DNA from: CAVSMC01 sp963728935
GTDB taxonomy: Bacteria; Pseudomonadota; Gammaproteobacteria; Burkholderiales; Casimicrobiaceae
Direction of reading: 5' to 3'
DNA length: 64,000 nucleotides
Assembly: GCA_963728935.1 (NCBI GenBank)
Contig: CAVSMC010000001.1
Coordinates: forward strand, 1,364,001-1,428,000
In this document: piece by piece, positions 17,085-26,131 of the stretch
Numbering within the stretch: position 1 is the first letter of the stretch
How the letters are laid out: every line of letters starts with the position of its first letter
Notes under the pieces: model-generated
Told to the model about the DNA's origin: nothing
The model's database searches: none
The model's input: the letters and a program-made list of their open reading frames with translations, nothing else
Position numbers and translations under genes: made by a program

Positions 17085-18179
17085 GTGGCGGCCGTGCGCG
17101 ACACGATGATCGAGCCGCGGCGTGCGCCGATAGTCACGGTTCCTCTACGCATCCGCTGGCAACACCTGTGGTTCCCGACGCCGGCGATGAGCCTGCTGTC
17201 GCTTGTGTTGCTCGTTGCGATCGTCTGGCTCGGTTGGCGCTTCCTGCAGTGGGCGATCGTGCATGCGCACTGGAGCGGATCGAGCAGCGACGCGTGTCCG
17301 CCCGATGGCGGTGCCTGCTGGGCCTTCCTGGCGGCACGCTGGCGGCCGTGGCTCGTCGGCGCGTATCCGGTCGACCAGCTGTGGCGCGCTTGGCTTTCGT
17401 TCGCTGCGTTCATCGCGTATTGGATCTGGCTCGTGCGCCGACCACCCGGCGCAGCAACGGCGCGCGCGTTGTGGGGGTTCGTGCTGCTGCCGGCCGTTCT
17501 CTTCGTGATCCTCCTCGGCGGCGGACCGCTGCCGTTCGTGCCTCCCACGCGCTGGGGCGGACTGCTGTTGACGCTCGTGGCGACACTCGCGACGTTCGCC
17601 AGTGCGCTGCCGTTGGGCCTGCTGCTCGCGCTCGGCAGGCGTTCGCGCCTGCCGGTCGTCCGCGTGCTGAGCGCCGCGTTCGTCGAGGGGATGCGCAGCG
17701 TGCCGCTGCTCGTCGTGCTGTTCATCGCCGCGACGCTGCTGCCGTTGCTGCTTCCAAGCGGGTGGAACATCGATCTCTTCGCCCGTGCACTCGGCGCGTT
17801 CGCGTTGTTCAACGCCGCGCTTGCGGCCGAAGTCTTCCGCGGCGGCTTGCAAACGGTCGGTAAAGGTCAGCTCGAGGCCGCCACGACGGTCGGCTTGAGC
17901 GAGTTCGCGGCGCTGCGGCTGATCGTGCTGCCGCAGGCGATCGCGGCCGTTGTGCCCGCGCTCGTCAACATCATGATCGCCGTCATCAAGGAAACGACGC
18001 TGCTATCGGTGATCGGCGTCAGTGATCTTCTCGGGGCCGTGGAGAACGGTGCCAAGTCGCCAGACTGGATGGGGGACGCGAACATCCTCACGTCGGGCCA
18101 GGTGTTTCTCGCGATGGTTTACCTCGCCGTGTGCTACGGCTTGTCGCGCTACAGCCGGCGAATGGAGACGCGGCGATGA
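17085..18179 (+). CDS. aapM: General L-amino-acid ABC transporter permease AapM
   Basis: A 364-residue permease, the partner of AapQ. The N-terminal cytoplasmic segment is followed by helices, a periplasmic loop with DACPPDGGACWAFL, and the EAA motif GQLEAATTVGLSEFAA. The C-terminal ICVSDLLGAVENG-like block (GVSDLLGAVENGAKSPDWMG) fits the family. The GTG start lies one base after the aapQ stop. Its TGA overlaps the aapP ATG. Confidence 0.9.
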   Translation: MAAVRDTMIEPRRAPIVTVPLRIRWQHLWFPTPAMSLLSLVLLVAIVWLGWRFLQWAIVHAHWSGSSSDACPPDGGACWAFLAARWRPWLVGAYPVDQLWRAWLSFAAFIAYWIWLVRRPPGAATARALWGFVLLPAVLFVILLGGGPLPFVPPTRWGGLLLTLVATLATFASALPLGLLLALGRRSRLPVVRVLSAAFVEGMRSVPLLVVLFIAATLLPLLLPSGWNIDLFARALGAFALFNAALAAEVFRGGLQTVGKGQLEAATTVGLSEFAALRLIVLPQAIAAVVPALVNIMIAVIKETTLLSVIGVSDLLGAVENGAKSPDWMGDANILTSGQVFLAMVYLAVCYGLSRYSRRMETRR

Positions 18180-18952
18180 CCGATCGCTCGACGCCGGGAT
18201 CCGCCGACGACGCCGTCATCCGGATGCTAGGTGTCAACAAGTGGTATCGCGAGTACCATGCGTTGCGCGACGTCGATCTCGACGTGCGTTCCGGCGAGAA
18301 GATTGTCATCTGCGGACCTTCGGGTTCGGGCAAGTCGACGCTGGTCCGCACGATCAACCTGCTCGAGCCGTTCCAGCAGGGACGCTTGCGAGTGTGCGGC
18401 ATCGACATCGTGTCCGACGCGATCACCCGGGCCGCTCGCCTCGCGGTCAATCGGCGCGTGGGCATGGTGTTCCAGCAGTTCAACCTCTTCCCGCACGTGA
18501 CGGTGCAGCAGAACCTAACCGTCGGTCCGGTGTGGGGACTCGGCGTGAACCGTCGCGAGGCGGACGAACGAGCCCGACACTACCTCGAGCGCGTCGGCCT
18601 TGCCGATTTCGCCGCGCGTTATCCGGCGGAGCTCTCGGGCGGACAGCAGCAGCGCGTCGCGATCGCGCGCTCGCTGTGCATGCAGCCCGAGGTCGTGTTG
18701 TTCGACGAGCCGACCGCGTCGCTCGATCCCGAGATGGTCAACGAAGTGCTGCAGACGATGGAGAGGCTCGCGGCGGACGGCATGACGATGCTGGTCGTCA
18801 CCCATGAGATGGGCTTCGCGCGCCGTGTCGCCGATCACGTCGTGTTCATGGACCAGGGCCAGGTGATCGAACGCGCCGAGCCCGACGATTTCTTCGATCG
18901 CCCGCAGAGCCAGCGGCTCCGCTCTTTCCTTGGCCAGGTGCTTTCGCATTGA
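18176..18952 (+). CDS. aapP: General L-amino-acid ABC transporter ATP-binding protein
   Basis: A 258-residue ABC ATPase. Walker A GPSGSGKST, Q-loop VFQQFNLFPH, signature LSGGQQQRVAIARSL, Walker B VVLFDEPTASLDPE and the H-loop VVTHEMGFAR are all intact. The ATG at 18176 overlaps the aapM stop (ATGA). It energises AapJQM. The operon JQMP is complete and in frame, unlike most genes in the surrounding islands. Confidence 0.95.
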   Translation: MTDRSTPGSADDAVIRMLGVNKWYREYHALRDVDLDVRSGEKIVICGPSGSGKSTLVRTINLLEPFQQGRLRVCGIDIVSDAITRAARLAVNRRVGMVFQQFNLFPHVTVQQNLTVGPVWGLGVNRREADERARHYLERVGLADFAARYPAELSGGQQQRVAIARSLCMQPEVVLFDEPTASLDPEMVNEVLQTMERLAADGMTMLVVTHEMGFARRVADHVVFMDQGQVIERAEPDDFFDRPQSQRLRSFLGQVLSH

Positions 18953-19288
18953 TCCGGCGGATTGAGCAGCGCTTCTGGACCGGCACGACGACGCTGCGCT
19001 GGCGATCGCAGCGGCGGGCACACTGACGGTCGCGCTGCACAGGTTCGCAGCCTCCGCGCTCGACGAGGGGCAGGCATGGACGGCGCGTGCCGGAGGGAAC
19101 GCGCACCTGGGCGGTACCAGCCGCGCCGTCCGAGCCCGCGCGTGCTCTATCGGCTGCGTTCAGGAATATTCAAGACCTGGCGCGCCTACTGCCGCGACGG
19201 CACGACCTCTACCTCTCGCGCGCCCCTTCAGAACGGCGCCCTCCGGCCGATACCGCTCTTCATAGCAATCCCTTTGCGTGGGACTCGT
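18953..19288. other. Region without a supported gene after aapP
   Basis: An open stretch from about 18980 reads LDRHDDAALAIAAAGTLTVA and LHRFAASALDEGQAWTARAG in one frame, which looks like protein-coding residue, but it has no start or end and matches no family I know. It may be a fragment of a further decayed gene of the island. Confidence 0.35.
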
Positions 19289-20261
19289 ATGTGCAGAATC
19301 CTTTCCGAGATGCCGGTGCTCCTGGCGATTGCCCTGACGACGCTGCTTGCTGGATGCGGAGGAGCCGATTCCGGCTCAGCCGTTGCGCCTCGGCCCTTAA
19401 GCGCCGACAACCTCAATCTGATATTCGTGGCCAGCCCGGATCTGACTCACCACGCGGATGGGGATGTTCAGCCTGACACGGCCAACCTGACGCGCCAGGG
19501 CTTGCAGCGCTCGCTCCTCATGGCCACCTACCTGCAGCAACAGGTCTTAGGGAACAACAACGTCACCGCCATTTACGCGCTCTCGCCGATGACCCATCGT
19601 CAGACCGTTCGTCAGTACCCCGACATGACGTCGCTCGGCTACATTCAACAGTTCGCCCTTCTCAACCAGACCACGCAACCTGTCGCTCTCGCCGACAGCC
19701 CGACACGCCTCTATTCCGCCAACAGCCACCCGATCAATGCGTCCTATGCGAAGGACGCCGCGCCCGCAGATGCGACGCCGCCGGCTTCTGCTTGCCCCAA
19801 TTGCGTCGGGCTGGATTTCAACAACACGAACGGTGCCAACGACGCGCTCGTCTCCCGTATCGTCAAAGCACCACCGCCCAATGCGGGTTATCACGTCTTT
19901 TCTGGTCCGTGGCAGACCATCAGCGCCCTGATGACCTACCTCAACGTGAGCCAGGGTTACGGCCTGGACATTCCCCGGACCTACAAGGGTCCGAACATCG
20001 TTTACGCGATATCGATATCGCCGTCGGGCGTCGCGAGCCTGGCCACCTACGACAGCGATTTGCATCCTTCGGCGGCCTACCCGGCGCTACCTGCCCGCGC
20101 TTCTCGACACGACAGGACCGCCGGCTGGCGGGTGGCCGCGCACTGACTATGACACCATCTGGACGGTGACGCTCGACGCGCAGGGCAACCTGACGGTGGA
20201 TAACGCCCTATGCGAAGGCATCGATTCCACGAAGCTGCCCGCCGAGGCTCCTCGATTTTGA
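19289..20261 (+). pseudogene. Lipoprotein with a degenerate histidine-phosphatase-like fold, frameshifted
   Basis: A signal peptide with a lipobox (LTTLLAGC) starts at ATG 19289. The body (NLNLIFVASPDLTHHADG, GLQRSLLMATYLQQ, YALSPMTHRQTVRQYP) resembles the histidine-phosphatase superfamily in order, but the RHG motif is replaced by ASP, so catalysis is doubtful. At about 20090 the frame breaks. One frame ends at 20146; shifting by one base restores LPALLDTTGPPAGGWPRTDY and then TIWTVTLDAQGNLTVDNAL up to a TGA at 20261. Two Cys of a CPNC motif suggest a periplasmic disulfide. Confidence 0.6.
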
Positions 20262-20556
20262 AGGCCGCCGCGGACGCCACGCCCCTACCTTAGCTCGTTG
20301 AGCCGCCGGCTTCCGGGGCGCTCTGTTTTGTCGGCCAGCGCGATGACCGGGCATGGCTCGCCCGGGTGCGTTCAACAACTATATCGCGGAGCATGGGCCG
20401 GGCACGAATGTGTCGAAGCCCAATCCGGTCCCGACGCTCTTGGTGACGCGCTGGCCGCGAAAATGGCGTCATTGAACACGTAGCGCGAGTGCGCCGCTTA
20501 CGTTAGAACGTCAGCCGCTTCGAACGGCCGCGTGGCGACTTTGGCCTGCGGCTGCT
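20262..20556. other. Region without a supported gene
   Basis: One frame gives GAFNNYIAEHGPGTNVSKPN before PVPTLLVTRWPRKWRH and a stop near 20474. It looks like a coding relic, but no start or family is recognised. The rest shows nothing. Confidence 0.3.
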
Positions 20557-20890
20557 TTGGGGTCGATACCGGTCGGTGGGGATTTCTGGCGCGACGGTGA
20601 GCGCGCACCGATAGCCGATTCGTGTGCGCTACGTGTGCACCGACAACGTTCGCAGCGTCTTCGCGTTCCAGTCTGGAAGTACTAAGCCGCGATGGAGCGA
20701 AGGCGGTAGTACCCGCGTGGCGGTAAAATCACCAGTCGCTCCAATAATGTATTGGACCGACTGAGCGTCAACAACGTCCAACGAATGAAAAGCTTGTCGC
20801 ATAGATTTTGCATTGCGCCGATGATGGATCGATAGGATTCGCACTTCACACCAATCGGTTGCAATGCGGCGTGTGCAGGGCGTGTGCACG
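20557..20890 (+). mobile_element. Internal island junction (dusA-type att site 2)
   Basis: About 230 nt here match the region directly upstream of intact dusA (29901-30130). They include GTGTGCGCTACGTGTGCAC (20622-20640), TAAAATCACCAGTCGCTCC, and the palindrome CCAATAATGTATTGG (20741-20755). ATG 20785 opens MKSLSHRFCIAPMMDR and TAG, a severed dusA start whose core is at 20815-20829. After the core comes the same element end as at 14.2 kb, with GTGTGCAGGGCGTGTGCAC at 20871-20889. It therefore joins the right end of one island to the left end of the next. Confidence 0.75.
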
Positions 20891-21021
20891 AAGGGTCTGC
20901 GCTCCAGTTCGCTCGCGCACGAACAATCCGCAGAAGCAGGCTTGCATCGCCTCGACGCAGCCGAATGCCGAAGCGCACCGCTGCGCTTCGGACAACCGAG
21001 TCGCTACGCTAGAATCGGAGC

Positions 21022-21389
21022 ATGGACTCCGCACGCCGCATCGATGCCGAACCTTATCGGCCCGGACTCGATGCATCGCACCGGGGCGAGGACAGCGCGT
21101 TTGCGCTGCTCAATACGGCGCTCGACGCTTGTCTCGCGCGTGGGGACGTCAAGAACGCCGCGCTCGCGTCGGCGGCATTGTTGATCACGGCCCAACTGCG
21201 GGCCAACTACCGGCGGTTTCCCGAGTACATCGCGGCACTCGCGATCGCGCGCGACCGCGAATTTCGCTGGGACAGTCACGACGAGGAGCTGATTGCGCTC
21301 ACCGGGCTGCTCGCGGGTTTGCTCTTTTTCGGTCAGGACGATCCCTTTCTCGAACCGTGCGTCGAGCGGATCATGGCGCTGCTCTCAGC
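21022..21389 (+). pseudogene. Remnant of a helical-repeat (regulator-like) protein
   Basis: ATG 21022 opens about 120 residues of good coding character (LLNTALDACLARGDVKNAAL, YRRFPEYIAALAIARDR, EELIALTGLLAGLLFFGQDD). They resemble the helical-repeat region of large ATP-dependent LuxR- or BTAD-type regulators, an assignment I hold weakly. Near 21385 the sequence passes without a break into the middle of a different protein in another frame, so the gene has been cut by a deletion. A TAGAAT box lies just upstream, near 21009. Confidence 0.4.
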
Positions 21390-22355
21390 ACTTGCACCAA
21401 CGGACAAACGCTTTTGCCCGGCACGCAATGCCAGCTCGACTTCAGGTTTACGCCGCAGAGCGTTGGCACGCGCACGCTCAACGTCGATTTCACGAGCAAT
21501 GCGGCACCGGCAACGCTTACACTCACCGGCGTCGGAACCGCCGCGGGGCTGCCGGTTCTGTCGATCGCGAACGCCGCGCCGGTCGTGGAGGGCAACAGCG
21601 GGACCACGTCGATGACATTTGCGGTCACGTTGTCGCCGGTGAGCGCGAGCACGATCACCGTGCACTACGCGGCGACGGGCGGAACGGCGACCGACGGCGT
21701 CGACTACACCGTCGCCGGCACCGGCACGCTCACGTTCGCACCGGGAATTACCACGCAGAATATTGTCGTCAACGTCGTCGGCGACACCCAGGTGGAGCCC
21801 GACGAGACCATCGTCATGACGCTGTCGACTCCGAGCGGCGCGACGATCGCAACCGCAACGGCCACCGGCACCATCCTGAACGACGATGCCGGCCCGCCCG
21901 TGCTCGCGTTGTTGTCGCCACCCGCCAACTTCGGCGACCACGTGCTCGCGACGACAAGCGCGGCGCGCACCGTGACGATCGGCAACACCGGCGGCGGCAA
22001 TCTCGTGCTCGCGACGCCGTTCGCGCTGCTCGCCGGCGGCGACGACTTCGCTTATGCTGCGGGACCCAATATCTGCGCGGCAGGGCAGACGCTCGCGCCG
22101 ACCACCAGCTGCAATCTCTATGTCACGTTCACACCGTCGGCCCTCGGAATGCTCACGACCGGCGTCGTCCTGTCGAGCAATGCCCCCGACGTCACCTTGA
22201 CGCTCACCGGCGTCGGCGTCCCGCCATCCGCGCCATCGGCGGCCGAGCCGATCCCGACGCTCGATCCTTCTTCACTGGCGCTGTTGATCGCAATGCTCGC
22301 CTTGTTCGCGTGGAAGCAACTTCATTTCCCGCCATCGAAAGGAAAATTCAAATGA
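21390..22355 (+). pseudogene. Calx-beta / choice-of-anchor-D protein remnant with IPTL-CTERM anchor
   Basis: From about 21390 the frame encodes the end of a choice-of-anchor-D module (CTNGQTLLPGTQCQLDFRF), then a Calx-beta domain (VVEGNSGTTSMTFAVTLSPV, GTATDGVDYTVAGTGTLTF, GDTQVEPDETIVMTLS), then a second anchor-D module. It ends in IPTLDPSSLALLIAMLALFA and a short basic tail, an IPTL-CTERM sorting signal. This signal is found in Betaproteobacteria and related groups that export surface proteins by an exosortase-like route. The N-terminus and signal peptide are missing. The stop overlaps the next ATG. Confidence 0.75.
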
Positions 22356-22798
22356 ACCGTAGATGCTCGGCCATTCTCAGCGGCACCGTCATCTCATTCG
22401 CGTTGTGCGCGTACGCCGGCGCCGTGTCCGCGAAATCGGAAGTGAAAGGCGCGGCGATTCTCGATCACCCGTGCGGCAAGGTCGCCGTCAAGCAGATGGG
22501 GCTCGTGCATGCCGGCAACATGGAGGAGGCCAACAAGCTGTCCACCAAGGAAATGCAGGACCAATGGAAAGCGATGCCCGCCAAGGACAAGACGATGATG
22601 TCCGGCATGATGAAGGACATGTCGCAGACGGAAGCGCAATATTCGGCCGACATAAAGTCCAACGGCGTGCTCGTCGTCGATGGTCCCGCGGCGGTATTGA
22701 CCGTCAAGAAGACGACCAAAGACAAGAATGGCACGAGCACCGAGACGACGACGCAGAACTTCAAAGTCGATGGCGCGCAGTGCCTGATCACCCGCTAG
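22352..22798 (+). CDS. Small secreted protein, NTF2-like
   Basis: A 148-residue protein with a signal peptide (hydrophobic residues 7-27, ending AGAVSAKS). The mature part starts LDHPCGKVAVKQMGLVHAGN and continues with a Met-rich helix (DKTMMSGMMKDMSQTEAQY), then beta strands with LVVDGPAAVLTVKKTTKD. The order suggests a DUF4878/NTF2-like fold, but this is tentative. Two Cys (HPCG and AQCLITR) could pair. The ATG overlaps the TGA of the IPTL-CTERM remnant by ATGA, so it was the second gene of that operon. Confidence 0.7.
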   Translation: MNRRCSAILSGTVISFALCAYAGAVSAKSEVKGAAILDHPCGKVAVKQMGLVHAGNMEEANKLSTKEMQDQWKAMPAKDKTMMSGMMKDMSQTEAQYSADIKSNGVLVVDGPAAVLTVKKTTKDKNGTSTETTTQNFKVDGAQCLITR

Positions 22799-22929
22799 AT
22801 CGAGCGGAAGCTTCCTTCCGCCGATGCGATCGATGAGCAACGATTCCAGCGCAATGCATCCCGGATTGGTCGCTCGGCCTCGTTCTGATCTTCAAAACCA
22901 CACGCGGCCCGAGCGAGGCCAAGGGCGCG

Positions 22930-23400
22930 ATGACCGTCGACCCGCGCTCGCGCTGGCTGATCTCGCGAGTTCTCGCGGTGGTGCTAGCGGCCCTCTTCAT
23001 GGCGCTCGAAGCCGCCGTCATCGCCGTACCGGGCATCGACTGGCGGGCCTTGATGTCGAACCCGGGGGTTTTGGGTTCCGCCGCCCTCATGTCGCTGCTC
23101 GCGGCGGTTCGCTTTCAGGGCTCGTTCGAAGCGACGACGACGACCGGCCCGCGAGGACCGCCGACGTACGGCGGTCCGGTCGTCGGAAACCCCGCGGAGA
23201 CCCCAAGCGCTCGCTCGCGGCAGACGCGGCCCAGGTCACGCTGATCGCAACCTTCGCCTTTCTTTGCTATGTGCTGATCACTTTCGGGCAGGCGGGTTTG
23301 TACGCGCTGCCCGTGATGTATACCGCGCTGCTCGTGTTCTACGACGTGCGGACCTCTGGGCCAAACGAGTCGTGCCGCCACGACCAGCCCTTTTCTGGGC
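22930..23400 (+). pseudogene. Hypothetical membrane protein, frameshifted
   Basis: ATG 22930 opens two hydrophobic helices (SRVLAVVLAALFMALEAAVI and PGVLGSAALMSLLAAV), then a Gly/Pro loop. Near 23205 the coding signal moves to another frame with two more helices (AAQVTLIATFAFLCYVLITF, GLYALPVMYTALLVFYDVR). A four-helix protein broken by one shift is the simplest reading. No family is recognised. It runs convergently into the PIN-domain gene. Confidence 0.45.
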
Positions 23401-23405
23401 GCAGA

Positions 23406-23831
23406 CTATTTCGCAAGCGACTCTATGAATTGGCGCGGCGTCATCACGTGCGCCTTCAGCGGACGATGTTCCAACAGCAGCTTATCGCCGGTAACCAGTA
23501 GGCAGTTCTTCCCGCTTTCGACAAGTGACCAGACGTGAGCGTCGCTCGCGTCTGGTGCACCGTCGCGATGGGCGGGTTCGCGAACGATCGCATTGGCTGC
23601 GAGCGCGGTCAGCAATGAATCCACCTCGTGCTCGCTCAAGCCGTGGAGCGAACGGACCTTCTTGCGCAGAAGGACTTCGCGGTATTCGGCGAGAAGGGCA
23701 GTGGAAAGTAGAAACGGGAACTCGCCTCGGCACATGCCGTCGAGGATGCGTGCGGTCGGCGAGTTGACGTCTCCGGTCAGTAGAGCCGCGACAACGACGT
23801 TCGTATCGATGACCGCCGCGACCGACTTCAC
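23406..23831 (-). CDS. PIN-domain toxin of a type II toxin-antitoxin pair
   Basis: A 141-residue PIN-domain protein of the putative-toxin PIN family. Acidic residues appear in AAVIDTNVVVAALLTG, ALLAEYREVL, DASDAHVWSLVESG and LLVTGDKLLL. The GTG at 23831 overlaps the antitoxin stop in GTGA. It is not closely related to the two VapC copies. The pair lies at the right-hand end of its island, next to the degraded att site at 24.1-24.4 kb. Confidence 0.85.
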   Translation of the reverse strand: MKSVAAVIDTNVVVAALLTGDVNSPTARILDGMCRGEFPFLLSTALLAEYREVLLRKKVRSLHGLSEHEVDSLLTALAANAIVREPAHRDGAPDASDAHVWSLVESGKNCLLVTGDKLLLEHRPLKAHVMTPRQFIESLAK

Positions 23832-24064
23832 CTGCGCCGTGCTGCGCGGGTTTCGGCCGCAGCGAGGCGCACGGCATCGGCTTCGCCGAGTGACGCGCGC
23901 GCACGTGCTTTCGCCACGAGCTCCTCGGCGCTGCGTGTCGTCTTGATCCCGTAGAACTCGAGGCTCTCCTCGATCAGCTGGCCAATCGTCTTCCGACGCT
24001 TGGCCGCCGTCTCGCGTAGCGCGAGATGCCGCTCGTCGCTGAGAGTGATGGTCAATCGGGCCAT
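23828..24064 (-). CDS. Ribbon-helix-helix antitoxin
   Basis: A 78-residue antitoxin. The N-terminal ARLTITLSDERHLALRETAA and RKTIGQLIEESLEFYGI is a ribbon-helix-helix DNA-binding domain (CopG/MetJ type). The C-terminal Ala/Glu/Arg helix (ELVAKARARASLGEADAVRL) would bind the toxin. It is upstream of and coupled to the PIN toxin and probably represses the pair. Confidence 0.85.
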   Translation of the reverse strand: MARLTITLSDERHLALRETAAKRRKTIGQLIEESLEFYGIKTTRSAEELVAKARARASLGEADAVRLAAAETRAARRR

Positions 24065-24145
24065 GTCTCCGATCCTGTGGTGAGTTAGTGCGTCGACACC
24101 AGCGCATCATAGCACCGAGACCCGCGACTTCACAATGAGTGCCCG

Positions 24146-24359
24146 GATACGCGTGTGCGCTACGTGTGCGGGGCCAACGCAAAATAGCCCGAAAACTGAG
24201 CGGTCATTGCGATAGGATCGCTGGCATCCCGAGGAGAGTTTCACTAACGGGCCGCTGGAAAAACCAGTCGATTCAATTATCGATTGGGCCGACTAATAAC
24301 GAAAAAGACTACTTAAATTAAAAACTTACGCTGGCGATTTTGCGCGGCGCCGATGATGG
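24146..24359 (+). mobile_element. Degenerate dusA-type att site (copy 3)
   Basis: A more diverged copy of the element right end. GTGTGCGCTACGTGTGCG (24153-24170) keeps the paired motif. The palindrome survives as TCAATTATCGATTGG (24273-24287), followed by GCCGACTAAT, which mirrors GACCGACTGA in the other copies. The dusA start is reduced to KNLRWRFCAAPMMV without a start codon. The core is GCGCCGATGATGG (24347-24359). The following left-end block is hardly recognisable. It divides the 20.8-26.4 kb segment in two and is probably the oldest junction. Confidence 0.55.
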
Positions 24360-24487
24360 TCACCGCCACTACGCCGTCCGAAGCGTCGCTCCGGTTGTCG
24401 GTGTGCGCGCGCCGACCGGTGACTGCTGGCAAGGCCGCCGCCTCCTGGGACTGGACTTCCCATCCGTCGTCGTCCGCTCGCAATCCG

Positions 24488-25453
24488 ATGCCGTCGTCGA
24501 TCTCGATTCTCAAGCGAAATCGCTTCGCCATCGTGGCGGCCCTCTTCGCCGCGCTCGCCGCGGGAGGCTGCGGCAACGACGAATCCTCATCGGGCGCTCG
24601 ACCCACTGCGGGCGTGAAGGCCGCGGAAAGGGTCGCTGAAACCAAGGTGCCGCCCTATGCCTACGCGGCACCGGTCGAAGGGCACATCAAGGAAGCGAAC
24701 ATCGGCGCGTTTGACCTGGTCGACGGCATTGCCTACCCCGCCTTGACCGGTGCGGGCACCGTTGTGTACGTCGCCAGCAAGCCCATCGCCTCGCCGATGC
24801 TGGCCGAGTCGGCCTGCCCGCTTTCGCTCGCTCGCGCCCTGTCGAAACTGCGCAACGCGAGCTTTGTCGAGGTGACGCTCGATGCCGCGGGGCGGTCGAA
24901 GTATTTCGCCGCCGGCACGCCGTTTGGCGGCAGTCTCGCCGACTTCAATCTGCACGGCTGGTCGAGTACGCTCAAATCCGATGCGGGCCGTGTCGTTGGG
25001 AAGGTCCAGCACCGACAGTACGGTCGATTCGAGTTCGACCTGCCGTTGTCGAATCCAAAATTCGACGAACTAAGTTACGGCGACCGCGAGCAAAAGCGGC
25101 GGCTGGCAGCCGCAACGCCAACGCCGGCCGAGCAGGCGGTGACTGCCGCGTACGTCACGTTGCGCGATGCGGCGCTGCGCAAGGACCTCAAGGCGACGCT
25201 GTCGGCGTTGGGCTTCGATGCCAGCCAGATCGCCGCGATCCGCGGCATGGACGGTATCGACGCGGATTTCCTGCTCTTCGCCGACCGGTTTCTCGCACCG
25301 GGCGCTACGGGCGATGCATCGAGCAGGCCCGGCTCGGGCCACGTGCGTGGCGAGGGCCTCAAGGCGAATGGCAAGAAGTACTTCAACGACTACTACTTCG
25401 ATCTTTGCGGTGACCGCCTCGTGCTCACCGGCATCGTCGAGCAGTCGCCCTAG
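24488..25453 (+). CDS. Hypothetical lipoprotein
   Basis: A 321-residue protein. ATG 24488 begins a basic n-region (SILKRNRFAI), a hydrophobic segment and the lipobox LAAGGC. The mature part contains AFDLVDGIAYPALTGAGTVV and VYVASKPIASPM, then LHGWSSTLKSDAG and a C-terminal FNDYYFDLCGDRLVLTG. No family is recognised. The open frame extends upstream into the att site at 24353, but the lipoprotein signal decides the start. The gene is intact, unlike several neighbours. Confidence 0.72.
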   Translation: MPSSISILKRNRFAIVAALFAALAAGGCGNDESSSGARPTAGVKAAERVAETKVPPYAYAAPVEGHIKEANIGAFDLVDGIAYPALTGAGTVVYVASKPIASPMLAESACPLSLARALSKLRNASFVEVTLDAAGRSKYFAAGTPFGGSLADFNLHGWSSTLKSDAGRVVGKVQHRQYGRFEFDLPLSNPKFDELSYGDREQKRRLAAATPTPAEQAVTAAYVTLRDAALRKDLKATLSALGFDASQIAAIRGMDGIDADFLLFADRFLAPGATGDASSRPGSGHVRGEGLKANGKKYFNDYYFDLCGDRLVLTGIVEQSP

Positions 25454-25537
25454 GAGCCATTACTCGACGCAAACCGTTTGCACTGAATCGAGTGCTCATC
25501 GTCGTCGCTTGTCTGCGCAGTGGCGACCCGCGTTGGG

Positions 25538-25957
25538 TCAGGAATTCGCGGCGATCGCGAGGGACATGATGCCGACAGCAATGACCCCCAGCGGGAACAT
25601 CCAGAAGTCCGTGAAGGTGACGACCTGCGCATCGCTGGGGTTGGTTACGTTGTAGCGAACCGAAAATCGGGTTCCCGTCGGCGTGTCGGGCTTGTGAAAT
25701 GCCTGACGGTACGCAGCGCCCGTCACTTGGCGTTCGGACCCGTCGGCTGCCTTGAAAGCGACGATCGGTCGGTACGAGCGGCGTCCATTTTCGCTGGTGG
25801 GGCCGCCGACCTTGCCCGCTTCAGTGATCTCCCATTTGACGAGGTGGCCCTCGACCGCTGTCGTGCGCGCGAGGAACCGGAGATTGGTGATGCATCGCCA
25901 GAGTCCCATGAGCGTAGAAAGGACGCCGACCCCTCCTGCCAGGTGGAACAGATCCAT
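25538..25957 (-). CDS. DUF3592-domain membrane protein
   Basis: A 139-residue protein with an N-terminal hydrophobic helix (LAGGVGVLSTLMGLWRCI), a beta-rich middle (VEGHLVKWEITEAGK, RSYRPIVAFKAADG, GTRFSVRYNVTNPSDAQVV) and a C-terminal helix (FPLGVIAVGIMSLAIAA). This is the DUF3592 layout: two helices flanking an extracytoplasmic beta domain. GGAGG lies about 5 nt before the ATG. Function unknown. Confidence 0.78.
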   Translation of the reverse strand: MDLFHLAGGVGVLSTLMGLWRCITNLRFLARTTAVEGHLVKWEITEAGKVGGPTSENGRRSYRPIVAFKAADGSERQVTGAAYRQAFHKPDTPTGTRFSVRYNVTNPSDAQVVTFTDFWMFPLGVIAVGIMSLAIAANS

Positions 25958-26131
25958 GCCGCCCTCCGCGCGGGGGCTGCAGGTGCGCGCTGCGCCGCCC
26001 GATGACGATCGCGGCCGCCGCGGCCGCAGCGCAGTATTCGGTAGCACCGGGACGCCGTCAACGTCCCGCTCGGCGACGGAGCGCCCAGCACTTTCGGAAC
26101 CGGCCGCATTTCCAGAGTTCCGCCGGCTGCA

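Noticed and set aside
18980..19140. A gene after aapP
   Set aside because: Coding-like residues in one frame, but no start, stop context or family match, so reported only as a region without a supported gene.
22930..23501. Two separate small membrane-protein genes
   Set aside because: The second half has no start or RBS, and the helices of the two halves fit one four-helix protein with a frameshift. Kept as one uncertain pseudogene.
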